From: Legionella sp.
GTDB taxonomy: Bacteria > Pseudomonadota > Gammaproteobacteria > Legionellales > Legionellaceae
Assembly: GCA_030680075.1 (NCBI GenBank)
Contig: JAUXWR010000148.1
Coordinates: 62,001-126,000 of the forward strand
Length of the DNA: 64,000 nt
Direction of reading: 5' to 3'
The notes below the pieces were generated by a model. That model ran no database searches and was not told where the DNA came from. It saw only the letters and a program-made list of their open reading frames with translations. The position numbers and the translations under genes were made by a program. Positions 56,769-64,000 of this stretch are shown here, in pieces (the first letter of the stretch is position 1; every line of letters starts with the position of its first letter).

Positions 56769-59651
56769 TCAGGCGGCACCCAGAGCCATATTCTTCGATG
56801 CAATCAGATTCTCAACCGCATCATTCCCTAAAGCTACTAACTCACGTTCCGTCTTGCTGGCAAATAGTGTCGGGATGACACAAGGGTTAGGTTCGTACGT
56901 TGTATCAAAAAAGCGATTTACATGGTTTTTAACATTTAGCTTCGCCGTTTGTAAGGGTTTGAAAATATGAATGCGAATCCATTGAAAAAAAGAAGAATGT
57001 ATGCCATCTGAAATTTTTTCCATATTCTTGTTATGTAAATGAATATTAACGTTATCAAGTAATTTATAGTAATAATTTTGATCGTTGAGCAGGGTCGTAT
57101 CTTCATTTATATATCGACTATTAATCGTCTGGAATTGCATATACATGGATAATAATTTACAAAGCCTCGGGTCTACTTTATTCAGCAACGCCTCAGTTAC
57201 ATTTTGAAAATTGAAATTACCCGTATCAATATCAGTTAACAGTGAATTTTTAACATACGTAAGATTTTCTTGCTCATCCGGTGAGTTTTTTAAAGCATCA
57301 TCAATATAGCGGGAAAGAATTCTTTCAATCTCATTGCGAAGCGTAGTTATTACGGTAACTGATGTTAAATATTCTTTGGTTTGCAAACGCCGCTCTACTT
57401 CACGAGCTTTCACCAGTGTGGTATTTCGTTTGGCAATTTCAGAATTTACTTCCGCGAGATTGTTATCAAACGTTTCTGACCATGCTCCTAGGGCAAGGCC
57501 TTTAGTATTTGGTAGCGTAAGCAATGATAACGTTACATCATTAAATTTTAATAATGCGTTTTTCTGGTAAGTCTTCAGCTGGCTTACTAAAGGATTTATC
57601 GGGTTGAAGCCTGGTGGGGCATAATTATGCAGAGTTTTAGAAGTATCTTGTAGTAGACGTTTCTTTTGAGCTTCTAATTTAAGAATGGCGTTCCTGAAAT
57701 TTTCTTTCAACGCATCCTGAATTTTCAGAACTTCTGCTTCCACCTTATCCAGTTTGGGCGTTTCTTCCAGTAATTTATTATAGGCTTTATCGCTATCCTT
57801 TAAGATTTCTTCTACTAGCACGGGGTCTTCTTCTGTCAGGAGAACTGCAGCTCTGGTATCCTCTCGTGGGGCATTAAGTGTTGTTATTAAACGTGTTTTC
57901 TCTTCTAGGTAAAAGGCTTCAAGTGAGGATAAAGAATTTTCTATCCAAGGGTCATTGAGTAGATTACTTAGTTTTTGTAACGATTCCACATTATTTTGTT
58001 GAATGGAGGTAACCTCTCGAAGTCTTCGTAAAGGCGATATAATCGTTAAAGCCGCTTTTTTTTGGGCAGCGTAATTTACTTGAGATTTTATTAATTGATT
58101 TTGCCAATTATGCAATTGGTTTTGGTATGTTCTTCCGTATTTTACGCTTCTATGGTTCGCCATTGAGTCTGGAAATAAAGCAAGTTTCTCACTAAACTGC
58201 TCGGCTTTCTTACTAATTGTAGTGGCTAATTTATCAGCCTCACTGATGATTTTGTTCTGCTCTTCGTCTGCATGCTTATAAGTGTCATAGTCCTTGATGG
58301 TTTTAACAGGAAAGGCCTCAATTTTTGCTGTTACATGATAAATAAAAGCAATTTGTTCCTTAAGAGTTTGTGCATTTAGCCCCGATAGGGGAGATGCAAA
58401 TAGATTCAAAATGAAATATTCGACCTGTATTCCTTCAACGGTGTTTTGAGGCGCTTTCCATCTAAAAAAAGAGGGATTTTTCCCCAGATGTTTTAGTAGG
58501 GTAAGGCGCAGGTCGTCAACTACAGATTTATTAGTGGGCATCTGTTTGTCGTGTAAATTCTCCACTAGTTCCTTAATAAATTTAACAAGCTTTTCTGAAA
58601 AAAAATGACTATCAGGGTCTTTTTTGTCCTCTAATTTAATGACGGAAAGATTACAAAGAAAATCCTCCAATTGAGTGCGCAAAGTTTCTCGAGCTTGTGC
58701 TTCATAGAGTTGAAGTTCTTCGCAATTTGTAGACTTTGGAGCAATAAGTTTGGAGCGACTTACAAGATCATCGGCGAGTAATTGAAGCTCATGATTAAGC
58801 TTTTCGAGCTTTTCATTAGTTGATGTTAATTCTTCTATCAACGTTTGATACTCGCATTGCTGCATGAGTAATATAATTTGTTGTTCTTGATGCGCCATCA
58901 AAGCGTGAGCTTCAATTTTTTTTGCTTCGATTTTTTGGATTAATGGTTGTATTTGAAAATTGCTAAAAAAGGCTGGCTCCCCTACGGGTCCGTTTTTAAT
59001 GTGATTATAAGTTTCTGCACACAATTTGGAAAAATAATCTCGCTGAGCACGGATTTCTTTATTCAATGCCACCGTGATATCGTCAATCGGTATTTCGGCA
59101 ATTTTGGCAACTTTAGGCTTTCTTTTCCGCAGCTCAGTCTGGAGAGCTTTAATGTCTGCATTATCTATTAACGTGGTCGGCTGCTTTTCAATTTTTTCCC
59201 GCAGTGTATGAATTTTTTGAAGAATTTTTCGGCGATTATGTTTTTTCTGAAATAATTTATTTTCTAGCTCGTTAAGGAACCGTTGATGGTCTTTATTTTT
59301 TTCAACTATCAATAATTTATAATTTTGTATTACGTCGGATAAAGACTCTTCAAGGGATTTATCGTGTAATACCTCAATAACGGGTGGATTCCACTCAAAA
59401 TTTGGGTCAGATGCATTTTTTAAATGCTTGAGGAACGTATTTAAAACATATTTTTCAGTACGCAAGAGATAATTGGTTAAATTTGCATCGTCAGGTTTTA
59501 CAGGATTTTGTGAATTTCTAAGACATTCAATCGATGAAACACAGGTGTCGAATATTTCAGGTTCAAAAGGTGCCATAATAATCGCTTCATTAATCAAATT
59601 GACCAAATATTCTATTCGTGCTGAAATTTGTTCTTTTTGAATTGTCATCAA
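56769..59651 (-). CDS. Large coiled-coil protein, effector-like
   Basis: A 960-residue, strongly helical protein with long heptad-rich stretches (for example about 120-190, 250-300, 480-560, 580-680 and 730-800). No enzyme motif, signal peptide or membrane helix is seen. The last 60 residues turn less charged, and the tail holds a short TEREL segment near the end, where Dot/Icm signals usually are. Large coiled-coil proteins of this type are common among Legionella effectors; secretion is inferred only. It stands alone, convergent with kdsB. Confidence 0.6.
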   Translation of the reverse strand: MMTIQKEQISARIEYLVNLINEAIIMAPFEPEIFDTCVSSIECLRNSQNPVKPDDANLTNYLLRTEKYVLNTFLKHLKNASDPNFEWNPPVIEVLHDKSLEESLSDVIQNYKLLIVEKNKDHQRFLNELENKLFQKKHNRRKILQKIHTLREKIEKQPTTLIDNADIKALQTELRKRKPKVAKIAEIPIDDITVALNKEIRAQRDYFSKLCAETYNHIKNGPVGEPAFFSNFQIQPLIQKIEAKKIEAHALMAHQEQQIILLMQQCEYQTLIEELTSTNEKLEKLNHELQLLADDLVSRSKLIAPKSTNCEELQLYEAQARETLRTQLEDFLCNLSVIKLEDKKDPDSHFFSEKLVKFIKELVENLHDKQMPTNKSVVDDLRLTLLKHLGKNPSFFRWKAPQNTVEGIQVEYFILNLFASPLSGLNAQTLKEQIAFIYHVTAKIEAFPVKTIKDYDTYKHADEEQNKIISEADKLATTISKKAEQFSEKLALFPDSMANHRSVKYGRTYQNQLHNWQNQLIKSQVNYAAQKKAALTIISPLRRLREVTSIQQNNVESLQKLSNLLNDPWIENSLSSLEAFYLEEKTRLITTLNAPREDTRAAVLLTEEDPVLVEEILKDSDKAYNKLLEETPKLDKVEAEVLKIQDALKENFRNAILKLEAQKKRLLQDTSKTLHNYAPPGFNPINPLVSQLKTYQKNALLKFNDVTLSLLTLPNTKGLALGAWSETFDNNLAEVNSEIAKRNTTLVKAREVERRLQTKEYLTSVTVITTLRNEIERILSRYIDDALKNSPDEQENLTYVKNSLLTDIDTGNFNFQNVTEALLNKVDPRLCKLLSMYMQFQTINSRYINEDTTLLNDQNYYYKLLDNVNIHLHNKNMEKISDGIHSSFFQWIRIHIFKPLQTAKLNVKNHVNRFFDTTYEPNPCVIPTLFASKTERELVALGNDAVENLIASKNMALGAA

Positions 59652-59794
59652 AACACCTGTCTGCTTAACTAACGTTTTTTCTGTGTACTAAAATATCATT
59701 TGAATCTTAAGAAAATATTAAAGTTATGTTGCAAAATTGTAAAGATATTGTTTTTGAACAGGAAAATTGAAGCATGCTTGAGACCGGAGGGAGA

Positions 59795-59842
59795 GCACGG
59801 GTCAGGGCATTACGTTGGCTGCCTAATCAGAGAGCTGGCGCT
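59795..59842. repeat. Short dispersed repeat, copy 3
   Basis: CACGGGTCAGGGCATTACGT and following bases resemble 1511-1559 and 40751-40800. Here there is no REP next to it. It lies in the gap before the antiporter gene, in which no other feature is seen. Confidence 0.4.
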
Positions 59843-59856
59843 TTACAGATGCGATA

Positions 59857-61254
59857 TTAACGCTCGTTTCTTAATTTGCGAAGATAGAGCAAAAAAGCTG
59901 GCATAATCATTATAAAAATACCGCAAGCAAAGATTAGGCGAAAATGACTGGCCGTGCCTACATCCATATTTGTTTCAGGAGGAATAAATCCTACAAACAA
60001 GGTGATTGTACAACCAATGAGCCCGAGGGCGCAGGTAAGATAATAACCAAACCGCCCACCCGGGATGGTAAATGGCCGATGCAAGGCTTTGAACTTGCTT
60101 TTTAAACGCCAGGCGGCGATAAACATTACAACGTACATTAGAATGTAAAGTTCAGTACTTAGGTCGGTAAAAAGCCAGTAAATTGCATTGATACTAGGGA
60201 GAAGAAGAAAACCACTACAAAGAAGCGTTACGAGAATTGCCTGTAATAATAAAATTCTGGAGGCAACCCCATGGCGGTTCAATCGATAAAGCCAATGAGG
60301 TAAAAAACCACTATCTGCCGCGAGCAAAAGCCCTTTAGCGGGAGATATAATCCAGTTAATCATGCTCCCCACACTGCCTAACAATAATAAAACAACGATT
60401 ATCGGCATTAATTTTGTTAAATGGTATGCTTCAAAAAAATTGTCAAACGCCTGCATCACGCCATCCACCAAATTAATTTTGTCATGAGGCAATACAAAAG
60501 CAATAGCAAGTGAACCCAGGATCATCGTTGTTAAAATTAGAAGTACTGAGAAGAACATGGCGCGCGGGAAATTGTGTTGAGGAGAGCGCACATTGCGAAC
60601 ATGAACCGCTGCAAGCTCCATTCCAAGAAATGATGTCATAATGGCGGTTAATGAAACCCATGATTGACTGTCGTGCCAGTGAGGAATAAGACTCTTTAAA
60701 CTCAAGTCAATGGCGATGGGGTTGCCTTGAATCAGCCAGATAATGGCTAAGACAATGATAAATCCCATTGGTAAAATCATTCCGACGATAGCGCATACAC
60801 TGGCAAATGCTGCCGATGCGCGTATACCCGAGAGCCCCAGTATGGTTAATGACCAGAAAGTTCCCAATATAATAGCGATTAGATAATATTTATTTTGAGC
60901 AAGGCTCGGGTCTATAAGATGAGCTAGCGTACCTGCGATAAACGATAAAATGGTGGGGTACCACACCATTGTGTTTATCCATTGCAGCCATATCGTAAAA
61001 AACGCTATATTTTCACCGAAAGCGTGTTTTACCCAACTGTAAACGCCTCCCTCTTCTTCGGGCCAGGAAGCTGACAGCTCTGCTGAAACCAGGGCGACGG
61101 GAATAAGAAAAACAATGGCTGAAAATATAAAAAAGAAAATGAGGGATGAGCCAAAAAGCGCCGTTCCCGGAAGATTTCGGATACTATCAATGGCGCCGGT
61201 AATGAGTAAAACAAGCGCTAATACCGATATTTTCTCAGAAGACCATGCTTTCAT
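59857..61254 (-). CDS. APC-family amino acid antiporter (GadC-like)
   Basis: A 465-residue inner-membrane protein with about 12 helices. LVLLITGAIDSIRNLPGTALFG is the first helix, then ELSASWPEEEGGVYSWVKHAFGE and FLGMELAAVHVRNVRSP, of the glutamate/GABA antiporter branch of the APC superfamily. The substrate is uncertain; acid resistance by Glu/GABA exchange needs a decarboxylase, which is not seen here. Legionella feeds on amino acids, so import is plausible. The gene is monocistronic. Confidence 0.85.
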   Translation of the reverse strand: MKAWSSEKISVLALVLLITGAIDSIRNLPGTALFGSSLIFFFIFSAIVFLIPVALVSAELSASWPEEEGGVYSWVKHAFGENIAFFTIWLQWINTMVWYPTILSFIAGTLAHLIDPSLAQNKYYLIAIILGTFWSLTILGLSGIRASAAFASVCAIVGMILPMGFIIVLAIIWLIQGNPIAIDLSLKSLIPHWHDSQSWVSLTAIMTSFLGMELAAVHVRNVRSPQHNFPRAMFFSVLLILTTMILGSLAIAFVLPHDKINLVDGVMQAFDNFFEAYHLTKLMPIIVVLLLLGSVGSMINWIISPAKGLLLAADSGFLPHWLYRLNRHGVASRILLLQAILVTLLCSGFLLLPSINAIYWLFTDLSTELYILMYVVMFIAAWRLKSKFKALHRPFTIPGGRFGYYLTCALGLIGCTITLFVGFIPPETNMDVGTASHFRLIFACGIFIMIMPAFLLYLRKLRNER

Positions 61255-61372
61255 TGACTATAGTTCCGTTGCTCTGATTGTTAAAAAGATAAACATTATA
61301 GGGTAAGGACAGGATTGTGGAAATGTTTTTTCCATTTTAATAAAAAAACACCTTACGGACTACGCATAATGT

Positions 61373-61819
61373 TCAAGCTCCCACACCGTGGGCTGTAATA
61401 ATAATTCGCCGGGGAGGCGCGCTATTACGGTGCTCACAAAGTAAAATACCTTGCCATTGTCCTAATGCCATGCGGCCCTCATATAAAGGAATAACAAGGC
61501 TTGCACCTAATATTACGTTTTTCAGGTGGGCGGGCATATCATCCTCACCTTCGAGAGTATGTCGATAAAGGCGATTATCATCAGGGATCAATTTGTTAAA
61601 ATGGGTTTCCAAATCAAGCGCTACATCAGGGCAGGTGTTTTCGGAAAGCGTCAGTGAGGCAGATGTATGCTGCAGAAAAAAATTAATCAAACCCGTTTGG
61701 ATTGGCGGCATATTGGCAATTGCCTGTCGCATACTTTCAGTAATAAGATGAAACCCGCGAGGTTTGGGCGAAAGGGTACACTGATGTTGCCAATAAAGAG
61801 GCGCGTCATTTTTATCCAT
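61373..61819 (-). CDS. yjbQ: YjbQ-family protein (UPF0047)
   Basis: A 148-residue protein of the YjbQ family. It has PKPRGFHLITESM, LINFFLQHTSASLTLSEN, the conserved His/Asp sites of VALDLETHFNKLIP, HLKNVILGASLVIP and QWQGILLCEHR. E. coli YjbQ has weak thiamine-phosphate synthase activity; the real role is unknown. The ATG at 61819 overlaps the bolA stop by 8 bp and gives the length of known family members. Longer starts at 61831 and 61882 run into bolA. Confidence 0.85.
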   Translation of the reverse strand: MDKNDAPLYWQHQCTLSPKPRGFHLITESMRQAIANMPPIQTGLINFFLQHTSASLTLSENTCPDVALDLETHFNKLIPDDNRLYRHTLEGEDDMPAHLKNVILGASLVIPLYEGRMALGQWQGILLCEHRNSAPPRRIIITAHGVGA

Positions 61820-62129
61820 GTTGAAAGCCATCGCGACAAGCAGGTGAAGAAAGAATGGTTTTTCCTGAGGCTTCCCACTCATCGGGTGTATAGAGGTGCA
61901 TACTAAGCGCGTGTAATCCCTCTTTTAATTCGTCTGCAAGTAAGCGATTAATCAGGCGATGACGTTCAATTTTTGATAGTGATTTAAAATGCGTGCTAAC
62001 AATGATGAGCTTAAAATGTGTTTCACTTCCTGCAGGCACGTGATGATTATTGGATTCGTTAATAACATCCATCACCTCAGGTGTTAAATCACGGGAAATA
62101 ATCGCTTCTATACGTTGTTTGCGGGTCAT
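61812..62129 (-). CDS. bolA: BolA-family protein
   Basis: A 105-residue BolA protein. The sequence has MDVINESNNHHVPAGSETHFKLIIVS, with the signature GSETHF, then RHRLINRLLADELKEGLHALSMHLYTPDEWE and a C-terminal Cys in SSPACRDG. BolA works with monothiol glutaredoxin in Fe-S trafficking and affects shape and stress response. The ATG at 62129 gives the E. coli length; an ATG at 62150 adds seven residues. It shares a transcript with yjbQ. Confidence 0.88.
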   Translation of the reverse strand: MTRKQRIEAIISRDLTPEVMDVINESNNHHVPAGSETHFKLIIVSTHFKSLSKIERHRLINRLLADELKEGLHALSMHLYTPDEWEASGKTILSSPACRDGFQHG

Positions 62130-62302
62130 GGGGTCAGTGTTTTTAATCATTCATTGCTGAAGTATATACTGGTTATTCCGGTGATAGTTATAGCTGACGG
62201 TATTTTTTATCACTTATGCGTCACAAAGCGACCATAGGTGTTAATATAGCGCGAAAATGCGGATATTATCATCGATTCAGGGAGGAGGTTTTTGTGGTGA
62301 TT

Positions 62303-62318
62303 TGGCACTTAATTTGCA
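62303..62318 (+). promoter_or_regulatory. Sigma-54 (RpoN) promoter of the pilin gene
   Basis: TGGCAC-N5-TTGCA (62303-62318) has the invariant GG and GC with the correct spacing. It lies 45 bp upstream of the pilin start codon. In other bacteria pilin genes are RpoN- and PilR-dependent. No pilR gene is in this window. Confidence 0.8.
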
Positions 62319-62363
62319 TTAGATTCTTATAGCGTATAAATGCATTAATATTAGGAGAATGGC

Positions 62364-62774
62364 ATGAAGCAGAAAGGTTTTACACTGATAGAGTTGATGA
62401 TTGTAATTGCTATTGTCGGAATTCTCGCCGCTATTGCTATTCCTGCTTATCAAGACTACACCATCAGAGCCCGTGTAGCAGAAGGGCTTAATCTTGCTAC
62501 CGCCGCCAAACTGGCTGTTTCCGAAACCGCGCAATCTAATGCTGGTAAATTGCCTGCAACGGCTGAAGCGGCAGGTTACAGAGCACCGGCTGCAACGGTT
62601 AATGTCGCCTCTATTGGCATTGAAAATGGGGTCATTACCATTACTTATACAAAAGCTGCAGGCGGTGGAACAATACTTTTAACACCTATAGTCGCAACTG
62701 AAACGGGTGAAATCACCTGGAACTGTACAGGCGGCTCGCTGGATGATAGGTATCGTCCGCAAAATTGTCGCTAA
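62364..62774 (+). CDS. pilE: Type IV major pilin
   Basis: A 136-residue type IVa pilin. The prepilin peptidase leader is MKQKG followed by [20 protein letters not shown], with Glu5 of the mature protein in place. The C-terminal disulfide loop is made by the cysteines in WNCTGG and PQNC. The ribosome binding site AGGAG is in place. Type IV pili serve attachment, twitching and DNA uptake. The name pilE follows Legionella usage; the gene is known as pilA in Pseudomonas. The gene is monocistronic. Confidence 0.92.
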   Translation: MKQKGFTLIELMIVIAIVGILAAIAIPAYQDYTIRARVAEGLNLATAAKLAVSETAQSNAGKLPATAEAAGYRAPAATVNVASIGIENGVITITYTKAAGGGTILLTPIVATETGEITWNCTGGSLDDRYRPQNCR

Positions 62775-62857
62775 ATCAGGGGCCGATCGGTCTTCACGGT
62801 GCCTGCCAATAGCCATTTTGATAGATCTCAGAAATTTTTTTGGGGGAATTAGGTCGT

Positions 62858-62931
62858 GTTGACAATTCACAGCCCGTCTACGTGCCGCGGCTTGTCCGCG
62901 GCATCCAGTAGGTGGTCTGTGAATTGTCAAC
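62858..62931. repeat. 74-bp element: REP within 15-bp terminal inverted repeats
   Basis: Perfect 15-bp terminal repeats (GTTGACAATTCACAG at 62858-62872, complement at 62917-62931) enclose one REP CCGCGGCTTGTCCGCGG. The inner part equals one arm of the REP pair at 37127-37363, and the right terminal repeat also occurs there. This is an element without a nuclease gene. The gap around it (62775-63039) has another weak palindrome but no gene. Confidence 0.8.
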
Positions 62932-63039
62932 AGATTCTAAATCTATCAGCTGGCAGGAACTCCCCCCTCTCTCTCGCTCTTGCTTCTATTTCTACAAGAA
63001 TTCCTGGCGAGCGAGGGGGCGGATCCTGCTAATTGACGA

Positions 63040-64000
63040 TTATAACTTCTTTTCTACCAGTATATTTTTAAGACGCACATAATCAGGCAAACCGTCTTTA
63101 TTATAAGGAGGATAAGCCTCTCCTTGAATTAACGGTGCAAGGTATCGTCGACAGTCTTCAGTAATTCCCATTCCATCTTTTGTAATAAACTCAAGAGGCA
63201 TAGCTTTTTCCTGATTGGCGACGTCTTTTAGATCCACATGACTGATAGACCAGCGATAAGGTGAATCTTGCTCTCGTTTAATGATTGGCATGATGGCATT
63301 GTGGCCACTCATCGCTAACTCAACTGCGGCCTTACCAAGAGCGTACGCTTGATCAACGTCAACCTGAGATGCGATGTGCCTTGCTGCGCGTTGCAGATAA
63401 TCTGCAACGGCCCAATGATATTTATAGCCTAATTCGGTCTTGATGAGTTGTGCAATAACAGGCGCGACTCCGCCCAGTTGAGCATGGCCAAAGGCATCAC
63501 GCAAACCTGCATCACTTAAAAATTTTCCTTCCTTATTGCGAATGCCCTCTGAAACGACAATGACACAATACCCATAACGTTTAACAGAGTCGGCTACTTT
63601 TGCGAGAAATCGCTCTGATTCGAAAAGAATTTCGGGAAATAAAATAATATGAGGCGGGTATTGTTCTTCCTGACTGGCTAAACCCGCGGCGGCTGCAATC
63701 CAGCCGGCATGTCTTCCCATTACTTCAAGGATGAACACCTTTGTTGAGGAGGCTGCCATTGAGGCGACATCAAAGCCTGCTTCCAGGGTAGAAATCGCGA
63801 CGTACTTGGCAACGGAGCCAAACCCTGGACAGGTGTCAGTGAAAGGAAGATCATTATCCACCGTTTTAGGAATGCCAATACAGGTAACGGGGTAGTCCAT
63901 GTCTTTGCTCATCTTGGCGATTTTATGGGCTGTATCCTGGGAGTCCCCGCCACCGTTATAGAAAAAATAACCGATATTGTGGGCTTTGAATACTTCAATT
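63040..64000 (-). CDS. PPi-dependent 6-phosphofructokinase, C-terminal part (5' end outside window)
   Basis: Phosphofructokinase of the PPi-using type; it works reversibly in glycolysis. The frame is open from 64000 and includes GGGDS-Q (about 63955-63940), then the catalytic-loop TVDNDLPFTD, MGRHAGWIAA and VSEGIRNKEG. The Lys-Thr-Val-Asp-Asn-Asp segment and the AxxLGGVAP-like region are of the PPi/long group. The ATG at 63912 is internal. Legionella is known to use the PPi enzyme. Confidence 0.88.
   Translation of the reverse strand, partial: IEVFKAHNIGYFFYNGGGDSQDTAHKIAKMSKDMDYPVTCIGIPKTVDNDLPFTDTCPGFGSVAKYVAISTLEAGFDVASMAASSTKVFILEVMGRHAGWIAAAAGLASQEEQYPPHIILFPEILFESERFLAKVADSVKRYGYCVIVVSEGIRNKEGKFLSDAGLRDAFGHAQLGGVAPVIAQLIKTELGYKYHWAVADYLQRAARHIASQVDVDQAYALGKAAVELAMSGHNAIMPIIKREQDSPYRWSISHVDLKDVANQEKAMPLEFITKDGMGITEDCRRYLAPLIQGEAYPPYNKDGLPDYVRLKNILVEKKL

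Noticed and set aside
59857..61254. Complete glutamate-dependent acid-resistance system
   Set aside because: Only the antiporter-like gene is present; no glutamate decarboxylase gene is near.

Overview
This window looks like a chromosomal segment of a Legionella species or a close relative (Gammaproteobacteria, Legionellales). The case rests on three things seen together: ordinary gammaproteobacterial housekeeping genes; several large proteins of the eukaryotic-like type that Legionella delivers by its Dot/Icm secretion system (a leucine-rich-repeat protein, a Rab-like GTPase, an F-box-like protein, a 960-residue coiled-coil protein and a cysteine-protease-like/ATPase fusion); and many short palindromic repeats between genes. 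The species assignment is inference. No rRNA, tRNA, CRISPR array or complete transposase gene was seen.

Layout. 1-7000: the end of hflX, a periplasmic thioredoxin, a repeat-rich gap, an LRR protein, glnE, a 183-bp MITE and a Rab-like GTPase. 7000-25400: a mostly housekeeping block of rimO, dsbD, groES-groEL with a sigma-32 promoter, a secreted CAP protein, an MFS transporter, holC/pepA divergent from lptF-lptG-elyC, a lone receiver-domain protein, carB-greA, a GIY-YIG nuclease gene set between two REPINs, and an acid phosphatase. 25500-34000: an F-box-like protein, then the sufR-B-C-D-S-U-T-epmA operon. 34000-40900: accessory DNA with a ParDE-type toxin-antitoxin pair, an SDR dehydrogenase, a secreted beta-helix protein, a broken YhaV toxin gene beside a broken GIY-YIG gene framed by REPs, and the protease-like/ATPase fusion. 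40900-49900: two epimerase-like genes, a second 183-bp MITE, an orphan AddB/RecB-like nuclease, small lipoproteins, a methyltransferase divergent from a LuxR-type regulator, and YafJ. 50280-56690: dapA with a very short BamC-like lipoprotein, a DUF1704 metallopeptidase-like protein, fdxA-yoaA-tsaB-trm112-kdsB. 56770-64000: the coiled-coil protein, an amino acid antiporter, bolA-yjbQ, a sigma-54-type pilin gene and a partial PPi-dependent phosphofructokinase.

Working links: envelope genes (lptFG, elyC, bamC-like, kdsB, dapA, dsbD) serve LPS, peptidoglycan and disulfide formation. The suf operon builds Fe-S clusters, which RimO, FdxA and YoaA need. HolC and YoaA, both encoded here, are known partners in E. 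coli.

The least ordinary signals are (1) a recurring link between GIY-YIG nuclease genes and REP palindromes, with one intact and one decayed copy plus a solitary REP of the same kind; (2) the two-domain 852-residue protein; and (3) a family of two-hairpin repeats and 183-bp MITEs scattered across the window.
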